64,000 nt of DNA. It comes from Paramecium octaurelia. Lineage: Eukaryota; Ciliophora; Oligohymenophorea; Peniculida; Parameciidae. Below the pieces are notes generated by a model. The model saw nothing but the letters and a program-made list of their open reading frames with translations, did not search any database and was not told the DNA's origin. Position 1 is the first letter of the stretch. The number at the start of each line of letters is the position of its first letter. Both the position numbers and the translations under genes were made by a program. Location of the stretch: positions 563,820 to 627,819 of the forward strand of contig CAJJDP010000003.1 in assembly GCA_905182995.1 (NCBI GenBank). Direction: 5' to 3'. This document shows positions 62,801-64,000 of the stretch, piece after piece.

Positions 62801-64000
62801 CAGAAAATACATGATTAAGATTAAAAATATTAAGATTAATTACAATCCTTATTAGAATAGCATAGATTAGAATTAGAATCAAAAGAACAATCAATAAAAT
62901 TATTAAAAGAAGAATCCAGCTAATATTTCACATAAGAATTATAGCAAAAAACAGAATCATATGAAAAATAGTTAGAATAAAAAGATTAAGATTATAAATA
63001 ATAAATAAACGAAATTAGTTAGAAATTAGAATAAATTATATTATCAAAGGATGACTTAATAAAATAATAAGAATAGAAAATACAAGATTTAGATTTGCAA
63101 TATTCGGAATAAGTAAAATCTTTAAAAGAGGAGCATAATAATTTATTATAATAAAAAGATGAAACATATTAAAAGCAATTAGAACAAAATGACTAGGATC
63201 ATAAATAGTAAATAAACGAAATTAACTAGAATTTCAAAGAAATCCTAGAATAGAAAGATGAAAGTATTAAATAAATAGAATAGAAAATACACGATTAAAA
63301 TTAAAAACATTAAGAATAATTACAATCTTTATTAGAATAGCATAGATTATAATTAGAATCAAAAGAATAATCAATAAAACTATTAAAAGAAGAATCCAGT
63401 TAATATTTCACACAAGAGTTGTAACAAAAAGATGAAACTTATTAAAAATAATTAGAATAAAGAGACTAAACCCATAAATAAGAAATAAACGAAATTAATT
63501 AGAAATTTTAAGAATCTATATTATAAAAGGATGATTTAATAAAATAATAAGAATTGAAAATACAAGATTAAGAACTGAATCATTAATAAAAAATAAAATC
63601 TTTAGAAGAATAACATAAAATTAAATTACAATAAAATGATGAAGAATACTAAAAATTATTAGAATAAAGGGATTAGGAGAATATATAATAAATAAATGAA
63701 ATTAGTTAAAATTTCAAAGAAATCCTTGAGAAGAAAGATGAAAGTATCAAATAATTAGAATAGAAAATACTCGATTAGGATTCAAAACATTAAGAATAAT
63801 AAAAATCCTTAGAAGAATAACATAAAGTAGAATTAGGATCAAAAGATTAATCAATAAAATTGTTAAAAGAAGAATCAAGTTAATACTTCACATAAGAATT
63901 GCAATAAAAAGATGAAGCATATTAAAAATAAATAGAATAAAAAGAATAAGATCATAAATAATAGATAAATGAAATTAGTTAGAGTTTCAAAGAAATTATA
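59822..64000 (+). CDS. Giant Gln-rich coiled-coil protein with tandem repeats, 3' end outside window
   Basis: The frame starts at ATG 59822 (MSEKFLAYICRDQFKAIQEV) and is open, reading TAA/TAG as Gln, to the end of the window (>1,390 codons, no TGA). The first ~380 residues are non-repetitive, with an early poly-Gln run. From ~61,000 on the protein consists of related coiled-coil units of ~69 and ~92 residues alternating, with cores such as INEISQNFKEI, EQKIQDLDL, QQKSLEEQHK and SIKLLKEESSQYFTQELQQK. Gln is ~25-30% of residues and almost all Gln codons are TAA/TAG. It is likely a long filamentous structural protein of cortex or cilia; that role is inferred. Confidence 0.85.
60994..64000 (+). 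repeat. In-frame tandem repeats, ~207-nt and ~276-nt units
   Basis: The phrase AAATGAAATTAGTTAGAATT and variants recur near 61,084, 61,355, 61,565, 61,845, 62,045, 62,253, 62,527, 62,730, 63,004, 63,210, 63,483, 63,693 and 63,964, giving alternating ~207 and ~276 nt spacings (69 and 92 codons). Larger blocks are duplicated: ~62,101-62,510 is nearly identical to ~63,541-63,950 at an offset of exactly 1,440 nt, and ~61,170-61,440 to ~62,817-63,087 at 1,647 nt. The two offsets differ by one short unit. Confidence 0.85.

Overview
The window reads as ciliate macronuclear DNA, most likely Paramecium. It is very AT-rich. In-frame TAA and TAG act as sense codons (glutamine) in every recognisable gene, and TGA is the only stop that ends them. 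Genes are packed tightly, often 10-150 bp apart, and are cut by introns of about 20-32 nt that start GT(A) and end TAG or AAG. I rebuilt each gene by hand by reading TAA/TAG as Gln and splicing these introns. For every complete multi-exon gene, total length minus my introns is a multiple of three.

Left part (1-22.7 kb): a partial hypothetical gene (-) running off the left edge; a parallel beta-helix protein (+); a coiled-coil protein (-); glycogen phosphorylase (-); S-adenosylmethionine synthetase (+); an SF-assemblin-like protein (+); UTP10/HEATR1, a ~1,816-aa ribosome-biogenesis scaffold (+); a long EF-hand coiled-coil protein (paralogue A, -); and a calcium-dependent protein kinase (+).

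Centre (22.6-41.3 kb): a hidden 83-aa twin-CX9C gene (-) whose start codon lies 12 bp from that of a divergent, membrane-anchored aspartic-protease-like protein without catalytic motifs (+); a ULK-like kinase with poly-Asn (+); mitochondrial pyruvate dehydrogenase E2 (+); a hypothetical (+); NAA50 (-); a hypothetical (+); a 1,688-aa cysteine-rich multispanning surface protein (-); a Rab GTPase (+); and two hypotheticals (-).

Right part (41.6-64 kb): a calcineurin-B-homologous EF-hand protein (-); paralogue B of the EF-hand coiled-coil protein (-); a Ser/Thr kinase (-); an ARM/HEAT-like protein (+); ubiquitin C-terminal hydrolase (+); a decayed PHD-like pseudogene (+); ATP12 chaperone (-); an ABHD17-like hydrolase (+); a small hypothetical (+); a mitochondrial carrier (-); an RpiB-family protein (+); a KH/RS RNA-binding protein (-); a FYVE-like/TBC-like protein (+); and a giant Gln-rich tandem-repeat coiled-coil gene leaving the right edge (+).

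There is no operon logic; these are housekeeping and signalling genes. Calcium signalling recurs (CDPK, CHP-like, two EF-hand paralogues) and so does mitochondrial function (E2, ATP12, carrier, CX9C). Several gaps hold degraded coding fragments, as expected in a genome still losing duplicated genes. I saw no tRNA, rRNA, CRISPR array, transposon or viral gene.
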